19,802 nucleotides of DNA from an uncultured Chloroflexota bacterium (GCA_937967325.1 CALBSQ010000341.1:1-19802), one strand, 5' to 3'; shown: positions 7,678-15,946, numbered from the stretch's first letter. Program-made: numbers and translations. The notes: a model not told the origin generated them from the letters alone.

Positions 7678-9006
7678 GTGGATATCTGGCGCTGGTTGGG
7701 GCCGGGGACGCACGTCAAGCGCTGGCTACTCCTCTTGCTCATCGCGGTGGCGGTGGCCGGGCTGGGCATCGGCCTCATGTTTGCCGACGCGTATAAGAGC
7801 AACTTTCGCTTTCCGGCCATCGTGGGGCCGCTGACCTTGCAGTTCCTCAATCGCGGCCTGCGCGGCGCCCTGCTGCTGAGTCTCGGCTTCGTACTGGCCT
7901 CGGTTGCTTTTGCCGGGCTCAACCGATCGCTCATTGGCTTGCTCATCCCGGAATATCGGGGCAATGTGGCGCATCTCGTACACTCCCGCCGGCTGCTGGC
8001 GCGCGGCCCGCGGATTACCTGCGTCGGCGGGGGAACGGGCATGAGCGGCCTGTTGCGGGGGCTCAAGGCGCACACGACGAACATCGCCGCGATCGTGACG
8101 GTTGCCGACGAGGGTTCCTCTTCCGGCTTGCTGCGGCGAGCCCTCGCGGTGCCGCCGCCCGGCGATGCCCGACAATGTATCGCCGCCTTGGCTGACGCCG
8201 AATCCTTGGTATCGGATCTGCTGGAGTATCGCTTCGACGCGCGGGCGCCCGGGCTGGAAGGTCACAGCGTCGGCAACTTGCTGCTCGCGGCGATGACTGA
8301 CCTGACGGGCTCCTTCGAGCAGGCGCTGGCAGAAACGAGCCGCGTCTTTGCCGCTCGCGGTCGGATACTGCCGGCCACGTTGCGCGACGTGCGCCTGTTC
8401 GCGGAAACGGTCGATGATGAGCGGCTCGCCGGTGAGGCGGTGATCGATCATCACCGCGGCGCTCCGCTCAAGCGTGTGTGGATTGCACCGGAGCGTCCCC
8501 CGGCGTTTCAGGAGGCGATCCGCGCCATTCTCGACGCCGATCTGGTGGTGGTCGGGCCTGGCAGCCTGTATACCAGCCTCCTGCCGAATTTGCTCATCCC
8601 CGAAGTGGTCGCCGCCCTGGAGGCCTCCCGTGCCCCGCGCGTCTACGTGAGCAACGTCGCGACGGAGCCAGGCGCCACGGACGGCTACTCCGTGGTCGAT
8701 CATCTCCAGGCTATCGAGCGGCACACCGGGCGAAGGCTATTTGACGCGGTGGCAGTCCACGACGGTCCCGCGCCGGCGCTCAAGCCGGAATGGGGCGTGA
8801 GCCGTCCCGCGGTTGACCGCGACCAGCTCAGGTCCATGGGCTACCGGATCATCTCTGGGAACATGATTTCTAACGATCGCCCCACCCGTCACGATCCCCA
8901 GCTCCTTGCCCGCATATTGCTGCGCGCGCTCCCAACCTTGACGCGCCGAGAGCGACGCGGGTCCGAACTCGTGGTCGCGCAGGCGGACAAGGTCGCCGCT
9001 CGCTAA
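7678..9006 (+). CDS. yvcK: YvcK/CofD-like gluconeogenesis factor with N-terminal membrane anchor
   Basis: YvcK proteins bind UDP-GlcNAc and are needed for cell shape and growth on gluconeogenic carbon in Firmicutes and Actinobacteria. They share the CofD fold but are not known to make F420. The core starts at about residue 112 with ITCVGGGTGMSGLLRGLK, then TVADEGSSSG (141-150), PPPGDARQC (159-167), EGHSVGNLLLAAMTDLTG (194-211), and later VVGPGSLYTSLLPNLL and VYVSNVATEPG. The family usually has ADDGGSSG, so ADEGSSSG is a slight variant. About 110 extra N-terminal residues hold two hydrophobic helices (about 16-36 and 62-90), placing the domain at the membrane. The start is GTG 7678 after GGAAGGGGGAG. 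The usual rapZ and whiA neighbours are absent. Confidence 0.9.
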   Translation: MDIWRWLGPGTHVKRWLLLLLIAVAVAGLGIGLMFADAYKSNFRFPAIVGPLTLQFLNRGLRGALLLSLGFVLASVAFAGLNRSLIGLLIPEYRGNVAHLVHSRRLLARGPRITCVGGGTGMSGLLRGLKAHTTNIAAIVTVADEGSSSGLLRRALAVPPPGDARQCIAALADAESLVSDLLEYRFDARAPGLEGHSVGNLLLAAMTDLTGSFEQALAETSRVFAARGRILPATLRDVRLFAETVDDERLAGEAVIDHHRGAPLKRVWIAPERPPAFQEAIRAILDADLVVVGPGSLYTSLLPNLLIPEVVAALEASRAPRVYVSNVATEPGATDGYSVVDHLQAIERHTGRRLFDAVAVHDGPAPALKPEWGVSRPAVDRDQLRSMGYRIISGNMISNDRPTRHDPQLLARILLRALPTLTRRERRGSELVVAQADKVAAR

Positions 9007-9078
9007 CTGACGGTGACACAGCCGTTGCTCAGCCGCCCCCAACTGGCGCTTCTTCGTCGAAATTATGGAGCATCGTGC

Positions 9079-9084
9079 TACACT
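9079..9084 (+). promoter_or_regulatory. Possible -10 for the 70-residue membrane protein gene
   Basis: TACACT at 9079-9084 lies 32 bp before the ATG at 9117. The start would fall near 9091, just before the GGGGGGAG ribosome-binding tract. The -35 region is poor, so readthrough from yvcK is also possible. Confidence 0.25.
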
Positions 9085-9116
9085 AGGCGCCGTTGGGGGG
9101 AGTTAGGGGGGAGTGC

Positions 9117-9329
9117 ATGTCCGGCGTCAAGTCGTTTCTACAGCAGCATCCGTTTCTCATTGCCTGGCTGGTCCTGGCCGTTGGGATGGTCGCGATTCTG
9201 CTGTGGACGAGCAGCGATGCGCACCTCCTGCCCAAACAACTGGCCTTCCTCGTTTTCACGACCGTACTCCTAGCCGGAGCCTGCGTCTGGATCATTAGCT
9301 GGGAAGAGCCCGCCAGAGGCGATTCGTAG
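9117..9329 (+). CDS. Small two-helix membrane protein, unknown function
   Basis: A 70-residue protein that I cannot assign to a family. It has two hydrophobic helices, about residues 12-31 and 42-61, joined by a short polar loop (SSDAHLLPKQ), and a charged tail EEPARGDS. ATG 9117 is chosen over an in-frame start 24 bases earlier because GGGGGGAG sits immediately upstream of it. The layout suggests a hairpin membrane protein with both ends in the cytoplasm. It lies 110 bp after yvcK on the same strand and ends 11 bp before the end of the convergent lipoprotein gene. Confidence 0.65.
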   Translation: MSGVKSFLQQHPFLIAWLVLAVGMVAILLWTSSDAHLLPKQLAFLVFTTVLLAGACVWIISWEEPARGDS

Positions 9330-9340
9330 GCCCCCCTACT

Positions 9341-10972
9341 TCACGGGCCGGGCCGCCAGCTCGGTATGCTCCGCAGCACATCAGCCGGCGTGTCCAGTAT
9401 CCCCGGCGTGATCGACACGTTGCGCGAAGCGACCTCTACATTGGGGAGATACAGGGGAATCGCCGGCAGCGTGTCGGCGAATCGTCGCTGGAAGCGCTGG
9501 TAGCCGATGCGCCGCGTCTCCTCGTCCGGCGACTTCGTCGCGTCGAGCGCGGCGTCGGCCAGCGGGTCAGTCCAGGCGCTGAGGTTCATCGCGCTGCCGC
9601 TATGCCAGAGGTCAAGCAGCGCCGGGGCGGCGCCCTGCTGGCTCACCGCCAGCAGTAGCGCGTCGAACTGGCCAGGCAGGCCGAAATCCCGCAGCAGGCC
9701 GTCTATCCCAGCGGACTCCACGATCACCTCGATGCCAATGTTTTTCCAATCCGCCGCGATGGCCTGCGCCACGCGCACGCGCGTTGGGTCGTCCGTCACC
9801 ACCAGATCAAGGTGCAACGCAGACCCGTCACGACGGCGAATGTTGCCGGCTGCCGGCGCCCATCCGGCGGCGGTGAGGAGGTCCGCCGCGCGTTGGCGAT
9901 CGAAGCCCGGGACCTGAGCGGAGCGGTCCGCCATCCACAAGTCGGGCGACAACGGCAAGCGCAACGGCTTCGCCCCATCCGCGACTTGCCCGGCGCTCAG
10001 CGCGGTCCGATCAATCGCCAGGTCGAGCGCCTGCCGGACGCGCGGGTCAGCCAGCGCCGGCCGGCGCATGTTGAGGAACAGCATGACCGGCTGGGCTAAA
10101 GGCAAGGGAGTATGTGCGACGTCCGGCGGCATCGCGTTTGGCTGCGCCAGCACGGCTACGTCCGCCTGGTGATCTAGGAGCTGCTTCGCAGCGACGCTGT
10201 CACTGGGAGTGACGTTGATCACCACACGATCGGGAGCCTCGCTATCGGGTGCAGCTCGCTGCAACACTACCTGGAAGGCGTCCGCGGACCGCACCAGGTA
10301 TGGACCATCACCAATAGGCCGGGCGGCGAATGGCAACGCAGCAACCTGCGCGGGCGAGACGGCGGACAGAATGTGGGCAGGCAGAATCGGCAGCGTCGCC
10401 AGGTCCAGCAGTCCGGCCCCCAGACCCGGAGGACCGGTGAGCTGAGCGGTCAGCGGATCCGGCGTTTGGACCGTCACACCCTTCAGGGCGTCGCGCAGGT
10501 CGGCAGCGATCGGAGCAGTGGGATCGTGAGCAAGCGCAACCGTGTAGGCGACATCACGAGCGGTGACCGGCTGCCCGTCCTGCCAGCGCGCATCGGCCCT
10601 GATGCGAAAGGTGTAGGTCACTCCATCGGCGCTGCTCCAGCTCTCCGCCAGGTCGGGTACCAGCTCCCCACGACTACCCTGACCTAGGAGGCCGACGAAG
10701 ATAAGTGAGTCAATCGCGCGCGCGGTATCACTCTGACTGAACAATGGAACGAGCGTATCCAGACTGCCCTGGAGCGCGACGGTCACCGACGACAGCACGG
10801 GAATCGGGGTCGCGGTTGGCATGGGCAAGGGTGTTGGCGGGAGCGCGGTGCTCGTTGGGACGAGGGCCGCGCTGGCTGCTGGTGGCGATGGCGCAGCGTC
10901 GGGTGACGTACTACTGCACGCGCTCGTCAGGAGGACGACAACGAAGGCGAGGCACAGCCGGCGGGCGAACAA
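9341..10972 (-). CDS. ABC transporter solute-binding lipoprotein, family 5 (peptide/nickel type)
   Basis: Extracytoplasmic solute-binding protein of the OppA/DppA class. A signal peptide (residues 1-18) ends in LLTSAC, so C19 is the likely lipidation site, though position -3 is T rather than the usual L. A Pro/Thr/Ala-rich linker follows to about residue 58. The family pattern then appears: PLFSQSD, LVPDLAESWSSADGVTYTFRIR, WQDGQPVTARDVAYTV, and later FLNMRRPALADPRVRQALDLAIDR. The length of 543 residues is typical. The start is TTG 10972, the only in-frame start that yields the signal peptide, with GGGG too close for an ideal ribosome site. It begins 10 bp after secG, suggesting translational coupling. 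No permease or ATPase gene is present in the window. Confidence 0.9.
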   Translation of the reverse strand: MFARRLCLAFVVVLLTSACSSTSPDAAPSPPAASAALVPTSTALPPTPLPMPTATPIPVLSSVTVALQGSLDTLVPLFSQSDTARAIDSLIFVGLLGQGSRGELVPDLAESWSSADGVTYTFRIRADARWQDGQPVTARDVAYTVALAHDPTAPIAADLRDALKGVTVQTPDPLTAQLTGPPGLGAGLLDLATLPILPAHILSAVSPAQVAALPFAARPIGDGPYLVRSADAFQVVLQRAAPDSEAPDRVVINVTPSDSVAAKQLLDHQADVAVLAQPNAMPPDVAHTPLPLAQPVMLFLNMRRPALADPRVRQALDLAIDRTALSAGQVADGAKPLRLPLSPDLWMADRSAQVPGFDRQRAADLLTAAGWAPAAGNIRRRDGSALHLDLVVTDDPTRVRVAQAIAADWKNIGIEVIVESAGIDGLLRDFGLPGQFDALLLAVSQQGAAPALLDLWHSGSAMNLSAWTDPLADAALDATKSPDEETRRIGYQRFQRRFADTLPAIPLYLPNVEVASRNVSITPGILDTPADVLRSIPSWRPGP

Positions 10973-10982
10973 GCCCCATTGC

Positions 10983-11204
10983 TCAGTGAGACAGCCGTAC
11001 GGTCAGCAGCGACAGCAGACAGAAAATGACGCCGGTAACGATGGTGATCTGGAAGATAACCTTCTCGGCCCCCCGCCGGGTACGAAAAATCGCTCCATCC
11101 TGGCCGAAAATCGAGCCAAGCCCGCTCCCCTTCGCTTGCAGCAGGATAAGCGTAATCAACAACAGGGCGATGATGATCTCGACGACGTTGAACCATGGAC
11201 CCAT
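10983..11204 (-). CDS. secG: Preprotein translocase subunit SecG
   Basis: A 73-residue auxiliary subunit of the SecYEG channel. It has the SecG arrangement of two membrane helices (about residues 5-22 and 50-68) with the conserved cytoplasmic loop between them. The helix-end motif LLQAKGSGLGSIFG matches the family's 'LLQ..kg.Gl.s.fG' signature, followed by RTRRGAEKVIFQITI. ATG 11204 has AAGGTG six bases upstream. It is the first gene of a pair with the downstream solute-binding lipoprotein. In many bacteria secG sits beside tpi or tRNA genes, which are absent here. Confidence 0.93.
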   Translation of the reverse strand: MGPWFNVVEIIIALLLITLILLQAKGSGLGSIFGQDGAIFRTRRGAEKVIFQITIVTGVIFCLLSLLTVRLSH

Positions 11205-11246
11205 AATTGCACCTTGCCCCGCGAACTACGACGCGCCTTTGACCGA

Positions 11247-11252
11247 AGTGTA
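11247..11252 (-). promoter_or_regulatory. Possible -10 for secG
   Basis: On the minus strand TACACT (11252-11247) lies 42 bp before the secG ATG, with CCGAAA (3 of 6 to the -35 consensus) 17 bp upstream. This is plausible but weak. Confidence 0.25.
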
Positions 11253-11284
11253 CCCCACGGCGGTACCCTTTTCGGGGGCCGCTG

Positions 11285-11313
11285 TAGGCATTCTGAGCGG
11301 CGTTCTGTACTAT
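11285..11313 (+). promoter_or_regulatory. Probable sigma70-type promoter for the guanylyltransferase-like gene
   Basis: TAGGCA (11285-11290, 4 of 6 to TTGACA) and TACTAT (11308-11313, 4 of 6 to TATAAT) are separated by exactly 17 bp. Transcription would begin near 11320, leaving a leader of about 27 bases that contains GAGGAAG before the ATG at 11347. It is the best -35/-10 pair in the window. Confidence 0.5.
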
Positions 11314-11346
11314 GGCAGAGTGCGCGTTCGCGAGAGGAAGACAAGC

Positions 11347-13854
11347 ATGATCGCCGTCGTGATGGCAGGTGGCGAGGGATCACGTCTTCGGCCCCTGACG
11401 CTGGGGCGTCCCAAACCGATGGTGCCCATTCTCAACGTTCCGGTCATGGAGCACATCATCACCCTGCTCAAGCGGCACGGTATCATCGACATTGTCGTGA
11501 CCGTGCACTACCTGGCGAGCGTCATCGAGGACTATTTCGGCGACGGCTCCGACTTTGGCGTGCGCATTCGCTATGCGCTGGAGGAGACTCCCCTCGGCAC
11601 CGCGGGAAGTGTCAAGAATGCGCAGCACATGCTGGACGAACCGTTCCTCATCATCAGCGGCGACGCGCTCACCGACATCGATCTGACCAAGGTCGTCGCA
11701 TTTCATCAGCAACGTGGCGCCGTTGCGACGCTGGTGCTCGTCCACGTCAACAACCCGCTCGAGTACGGCGTCGTCATCACCGACCAGCAGGGCTCGGTGG
11801 AGCGCTTCTTGGAAAAGCCGAGCTGGGGCGAGGTGTTCAGCGACACCGTCAATACCGGCATCTACGTGCTGGACCCGAGTGTGCTCGACCTCATCCCGGC
11901 GGGAGAGCCCAGCGACTTCAGCAGCGACGTCTTCCCGCGGTTGCTGGCCAAGCAGGCGCCGATGTTCGGCTACGTCGCCGATGGCTACTGGTGTGACGTC
12001 GGCAGTCTGGGCGACTACGTCAAGGCCAGTTTTGACTTCCTGCAAGGGAGCGTCAGCCTGCCGCTGCCCATCAATCGCCGGCAGGACGGGGTGATTGCGG
12101 CGCCGACAGCCATCGTCGAGCCGCGGGTACGGGCGTTCGGTCCCGTCTATCTCGGCGAAGGCTGCGTCGTCCGCTCCGGGGCGGTGCTGCACGGGCCGGT
12201 CGTGATCGGCGACAACACGGTGATCGAATCCGGGGCGACCATCGACCGCAGCATCATCTGGAATAACTGCCTGGTTTCCACGGCGGCATCGGTCAATGGC
12301 GCCATCATCGGCAAGCAGTCTTCGATCCGCTCCGGCGCCATCGTCGCGCAAGGCGCGGTGATCGGCGACGGCTGCACCGTGGGCGAGCGGGCGGTGGTCC
12401 AAAACGACGTGAAGATCTGGCCCAATAAGGAGGTCGAGGAACAGGCTACCGTCAGTAGCAGCCTCATCTGGGGTGGGCGGGCCCGTCGCTCGTTGTTCGC
12501 CGGGCACGCCACCATTAGCGGCCTTGCCAACGTCGAGCTGACTCCCGAGCTGGCGGCGAAAGTGGGCGCGGCCTACGGTTCCACGTTGCCGGTCGGGGGG
12601 ATCATGCTGGTAAACCGCGACCACTCTAAAGCCGCTCGTATGATCAAGCGCGGCATCGTCTCCGGTCTGCCCTCGTCAGGCGTGGATGTGCTCGACACCT
12701 CGACGGTGCCGTTGCCGGTAGCTCGCTTTGAGACACGACACAGCAACGCCGGCGGCGGTGTCCACGTTCGGGTCTCCCCCTACGATTCGCGCATCGTCGA
12801 CATCAAGCTGTTTGACGCGAATGGCGCCGACCTTAGTAAGAATGCCGAGCGCAAGGTTGCCAATGTCTACGTCCGCGAGGACGTACGTCGAGTGCCCGCA
12901 GATCGGCTTGGAGCGATCCAGGCCGAGCCGGCACGCATGCACGAGGCGGAACAGCGCTACGCCGAGGCCTTCCTCCAGAACGTCGGACGCTCCGTCGTAC
13001 AGGAACGCAAACCGCCATTGGTGGTGGACTTCGGTGGCGGGCTGGCGGCGCCACTGGGCCAGCGGCTCTTCCGTGAAATCGGCTGCTCGTTGGTCGAGCT
13101 CAATGCCATCCCCGGCGAGCCCAAGCCACGAACGCCGGAGACGACCCTGGCGAGTCTGCGCACGCTCGGCGGAGTCACCCGAGCCATCGGCGCCCCGCTG
13201 GGAGTGCTCATCAACTATAGTGGTACGCGCATGACCGTGGTGGACGATCAGGGCCGGGCGCTACCCTCCTGGAACGCCCTGGCGGTGGTCATCCGGCTGG
13301 CTTGGGAGCGAGCCGGAACGGTCACCGTTGGCGTGCCCTTAACGGCGCCTCGCCTGGTGGAGGCGCTCTCGTCATCGAACGGACACCAGTTGCGCACGCT
13401 CGCTCCCGATCCCGTGGTCGTGAGTCGCGCCACCATGCAACCGGACCTTGCCCTCATCGGCGACGGAGCCGGTGGCTTTGCCTTCCCAGAGCTGCCCTCG
13501 GGCTTTGACGCCCTCTTCGCGACGGGCAAGCTGCTGGAGTTTCTGATTCGGGCCGACGCGCCTCTCTCACGGCTGTCGATGGACGTGCCGGCCTACCACA
13601 TCGCCAGCGCCGACGCCTACTGCCCCTGGGAGCGCAAGGGGAAGGTCATGCGCCGGCTCCACGAGCAAGCCCAGGAAATGGGCGGCAGATCGGCGCAAGG
13701 CGTCCGGCTGAGCACGGGAGACGACACCATCGTGATCGTGCCCGATGCCGATAAGCCGATCTTCCACGTGCAAGCGGAGGCGCAATCCGAGCAGCACGCG
13801 GCCGCGCTGGCGGAACGGTACGCCGAGCTCATCCGCTCCTATCAGGAGGCGTGA
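11347..13854 (+). CDS. Mannose-1-phosphate guanylyltransferase-like protein: nucleotidyltransferase, hexapeptide repeat and degenerate phosphomannomutase
   Basis: An 835-residue three-part protein. Residues 1-235 are a sugar-phosphate nucleotidyltransferase: GGEGSRLRPLT (8-18), RPKPMVPI (21-28), GDALTDID (105-112), EKPSWGEVF (156-164), DVGS (217-220). It is expected to make an NDP-sugar, probably GDP-mannose. Residues about 250-395 are left-handed beta-helix hexapeptide repeats. Residues about 415-835 have the phosphohexomutase fold pattern but degenerate active-site loops: RVSPYD at 475-480 replaces TASHNP, INYSGTR (622-628) replaces the DGDADR metal loop, GDGAGGF (705-711) replaces GEQSGH, and VPDADKP (798-804) replaces RPSGTEP. 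The mutase half is therefore probably inactive or regulatory. The start ATG 11347 has GAGGAAG upstream. The frame is open further upstream, opposite secG, but has no homology there. The TGA stop abuts repeat family C. The sugar specificity is inferred. Confidence 0.88.
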   Translation: MIAVVMAGGEGSRLRPLTLGRPKPMVPILNVPVMEHIITLLKRHGIIDIVVTVHYLASVIEDYFGDGSDFGVRIRYALEETPLGTAGSVKNAQHMLDEPFLIISGDALTDIDLTKVVAFHQQRGAVATLVLVHVNNPLEYGVVITDQQGSVERFLEKPSWGEVFSDTVNTGIYVLDPSVLDLIPAGEPSDFSSDVFPRLLAKQAPMFGYVADGYWCDVGSLGDYVKASFDFLQGSVSLPLPINRRQDGVIAAPTAIVEPRVRAFGPVYLGEGCVVRSGAVLHGPVVIGDNTVIESGATIDRSIIWNNCLVSTAASVNGAIIGKQSSIRSGAIVAQGAVIGDGCTVGERAVVQNDVKIWPNKEVEEQATVSSSLIWGGRARRSLFAGHATISGLANVELTPELAAKVGAAYGSTLPVGGIMLVNRDHSKAARMIKRGIVSGLPSSGVDVLDTSTVPLPVARFETRHSNAGGGVHVRVSPYDSRIVDIKLFDANGADLSKNAERKVANVYVREDVRRVPADRLGAIQAEPARMHEAEQRYAEAFLQNVGRSVVQERKPPLVVDFGGGLAAPLGQRLFREIGCSLVELNAIPGEPKPRTPETTLASLRTLGGVTRAIGAPLGVLINYSGTRMTVVDDQGRALPSWNALAVVIRLAWERAGTVTVGVPLTAPRLVEALSSSNGHQLRTLAPDPVVVSRATMQPDLALIGDGAGGFAFPELPSGFDALFATGKLLEFLIRADAPLSRLSMDVPAYHIASADAYCPWERKGKVMRRLHEQAQEMGGRSAQGVRLSTGDDTIVIVPDADKPIFHVQAEAQSEQHAAALAERYAELIRSYQEA

Positions 13855-13859
13855 CCTTT

Positions 13860-14000
13860 CCCCGGCCCCTCCCCTAGGAAGGGAGGGGAGCTTGCGCGGG
13901 GACGACCGCTGCTATGTCGGCAGCCACGTCTGGTGCTGCCCGAATGAGCGACCATCCTCGCCGTTGAAGCTCCCCTCCCTTCCTAGGGGAGGGGCCGGGG
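13860..14000. repeat. Palindromic repeat family C, copy 1
   Basis: Perfect 34-bp inverted arms (13860-13893 and 13967-14000), containing CGGCCCCTCCCCTAGGAAGG or its complement, flank a 73-bp centre. Outside the right arm GTGAGGTTTCA matches the border of copy 2; the left border is slightly degenerate (TGACCTTTCCCC). The element lies between convergent genes: the upstream gene's TGA is at its left border, and the glgB stop codon TAG lies inside its right arm. Confidence 0.93.
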
Positions 14001-15902
14001 GTGAGGTTTCAGCCACAGCACGCCGAGTGGGGGCAGCGTGAGCGTAAGCGTGTACGGGTAGCCGTCGAGCGGCTGCGCTTCCGCCAGCAGTGGATTGCTA
14101 TTCGTAACGCCGGAGCCACCGTACATGGCGGAGTCGCTGTTTAGTAGTTCCTGCCAGTTACCTGGCACCGGAACTCCGATGCGGTAGCCGTGACGGACGA
14201 TCGGGGTCCAATTGCCGATGATGGCGACCGTGTCGCCCTGATCGGTGGCGCGGCGTAGGAAGGCGACAACGCAATGCTGCGCGTCGCTCCCATCGATCCA
14301 GGCGAAGCCATCGTGGCGCGTGTCGCGCTGGTGCAGCGCGGCCTCGGTGGCGTAGAGGCGGTTGACCTCGGTCAGGAAGGCCAGCGTCTGGCGATGGGGG
14401 AGTCCCGGCTCGCCTTCCAATAGATGCCACTGCAGCGCTTCGCCGCAGGCCCACTCGCGCTGTTGCCCGAACTCGCCGCCCATAAAGAGGAGCTTCTTGC
14501 CGGGATGGGCAAACATCCAGGCGTACAGCGCCCGAAGGGTTGCGAAGCGCTGCCATTCGTCGCCCGGCGCCTTGTTGAGCAGCGAGCGCTTCAGGTGGAT
14601 CACTTCGTCGTGGGAGAGCGAAAGGATGTAACGCTCGGCGAAGGCGTAGGTGAAGGAGAAGGTGATCTCGTTGTGGTGGCTGGAGCGGTAGATCGGATCG
14701 CGCTCGACATAATCCAGGGTGTCGTTCATCCAGCCCATATTCCACTTGAGGTCGAACCCCAGACCGCCGTGCTCGGTTGATCGCGTTACACCCGGCCAGG
14801 CCGTCGCCTCTTCGGCGCAAGTCAGCACGCCCGGGAATTGCCCATGCACCACATCGTTGAAGCGGCGTAGGAAGGCAATTGCCTCCAGGTTCTCCCGACC
14901 GCCGTATCGATTCGGCACCCAGGCGCCGGGCTCGCGCTCGTAATCCAGGTAGAGCATCGACGAGACGGCGTCGACTCGGAAGCCGTCGACGTGATACTCC
15001 CGCAGCCAGTAGTAGGCGCTGGACAGCAGGAACGTGAGCACTTCGTGGCGTCCGTAGTTGAAGATGTAGGTCCCCCAGCCCAGATGCTCGCCCAGACGCG
15101 GATCGGCGTGCTCGTACAGGTGGCTGCCGTCGAAGAAGCCGAGTCCGTGGCCCTCTTTGGCGAAGTGGGCGGGTACCCAATCCAGGACGACGCCGATGCC
15201 ACGCTGGTGGCAGTAGTCGACAAAGTACATGAAGTCGTGCGGCGTACCGAAGCGGCTGGTCGGCGCGAAGTAGCCCGTCGTCTGGTAGCCGAAGGAGACG
15301 TCAACCGGGTGCTCGGTGATGGGCATCAACTCGACGTGCGTGAAGCCGTGTTCCATGACATAGTCGACCAACTGGTGGGCGAGCTCGCGATAACTAAGGA
15401 AGCGGGCGCCCTCCCCGCGTCGCCAGGACCCGGCGTGGACCTCGTAGATAGAAACCGGCTCCGCCCGCCAATCCCTGGTCGGCCGCCGGGCCATCCAGGT
15501 AGCATCACCCCACTGGTAGCCGGCCAGGTCGTATACCAGGGAGGCGGTGGCGGGCCGGACTTCGGCATGGAAGCCATAGGGGTCGGTCTTTTCCGCCCAG
15601 TAGTTGCCATACCGGGAGAGCACCGCGTACTTGTAGAGGGCGCCCGCTGCCATTCCGGGCACGAAGACTTCCCATACGCCGCCACTGCCGCGGGGCGCCA
15701 TCAGCACCTGTTGCTCGCGACCGTCTGGGCCGTAGCGGTAGACAAACATGCTGTCGGCCCCCGGCGCCCAGACGGCCAGATTCGTCCCCGCCACGCCGTC
15801 GACCACCCGCGGGTGTGCCCCCAGCTTCTCGTAGGCGCGCAGCCAGGTGCCCTCGCCAAACAGGTACAGGTCGTCCTCGGAGAATACTGAAGGAACGTCC
15901 AT
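13983..15902 (-). CDS. glgB: 1,4-alpha-glucan branching enzyme GlgB (GH13)
   Basis: Makes alpha-1,6 branches in glycogen. From ATG 15902, residues about 20-125 form the N-terminal CBM48 sandwich (GTNLAVWAPGADSMFVY). The GH13 barrel follows: EVHAGSW (154-160), HVELMPITEHP (189-199), DWVPAHF (241-247), DGFRVDAV with nucleophile D311, AEEATAWPGVT with acid/base E364, and SHDEV with D432. The family usually has AEES and HGKxSLL; here they are AEEA and HLKRSLL, minor changes. At 639 residues it is normal for a short GlgB. The frame continues 12 codons further upstream, but GGAGGG lies 8 bases before ATG 15902. The C-terminus KPHPRPLP and the stop codon are encoded by repeat family C. It lies downstream of the GH57 gene on the same strand, suggesting joint alpha-glucan metabolism. 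Confidence 0.95.
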   Translation of the reverse strand: MDVPSVFSEDDLYLFGEGTWLRAYEKLGAHPRVVDGVAGTNLAVWAPGADSMFVYRYGPDGREQQVLMAPRGSGGVWEVFVPGMAAGALYKYAVLSRYGNYWAEKTDPYGFHAEVRPATASLVYDLAGYQWGDATWMARRPTRDWRAEPVSIYEVHAGSWRRGEGARFLSYRELAHQLVDYVMEHGFTHVELMPITEHPVDVSFGYQTTGYFAPTSRFGTPHDFMYFVDYCHQRGIGVVLDWVPAHFAKEGHGLGFFDGSHLYEHADPRLGEHLGWGTYIFNYGRHEVLTFLLSSAYYWLREYHVDGFRVDAVSSMLYLDYEREPGAWVPNRYGGRENLEAIAFLRRFNDVVHGQFPGVLTCAEEATAWPGVTRSTEHGGLGFDLKWNMGWMNDTLDYVERDPIYRSSHHNEITFSFTYAFAERYILSLSHDEVIHLKRSLLNKAPGDEWQRFATLRALYAWMFAHPGKKLLFMGGEFGQQREWACGEALQWHLLEGEPGLPHRQTLAFLTEVNRLYATEAALHQRDTRHDGFAWIDGSDAQHCVVAFLRRATDQGDTVAIIGNWTPIVRHGYRIGVPVPGNWQELLNSDSAMYGGSGVTNSNPLLAEAQPLDGYPYTLTLTLPPLGVLWLKPHPRPLP

Positions 15903-15946
15903 GGAGCATGCCCTCCGTCTGGAAATGCAGTGGATCATACCCGTTG

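Noticed and set aside
7678..9006. CofD, the F420 biosynthesis transferase
   Set aside because: The TVADEGSSSG, PPPGDARQC and GPGSLYTS motifs fit the YvcK branch of the fold, and no other F420 gene is nearby.
11026..11346. Upstream extension of the guanylyltransferase-like gene
   Set aside because: The frame is open opposite secG, but the nucleotidyltransferase fold begins at ATG 11347, which has its own ribosome site and promoter.
11380..12624. A 414-residue minus-strand open frame
   Set aside because: It is antisense to the nucleotidyltransferase and hexapeptide domains; its Asp/Arg/His-rich composition is the complement of that coding sequence.
14991..15890. Plus-strand open frame opposite glgB
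   Set aside because: It is antisense to the GH13 catalytic barrel with all its motifs, and has no independent support.
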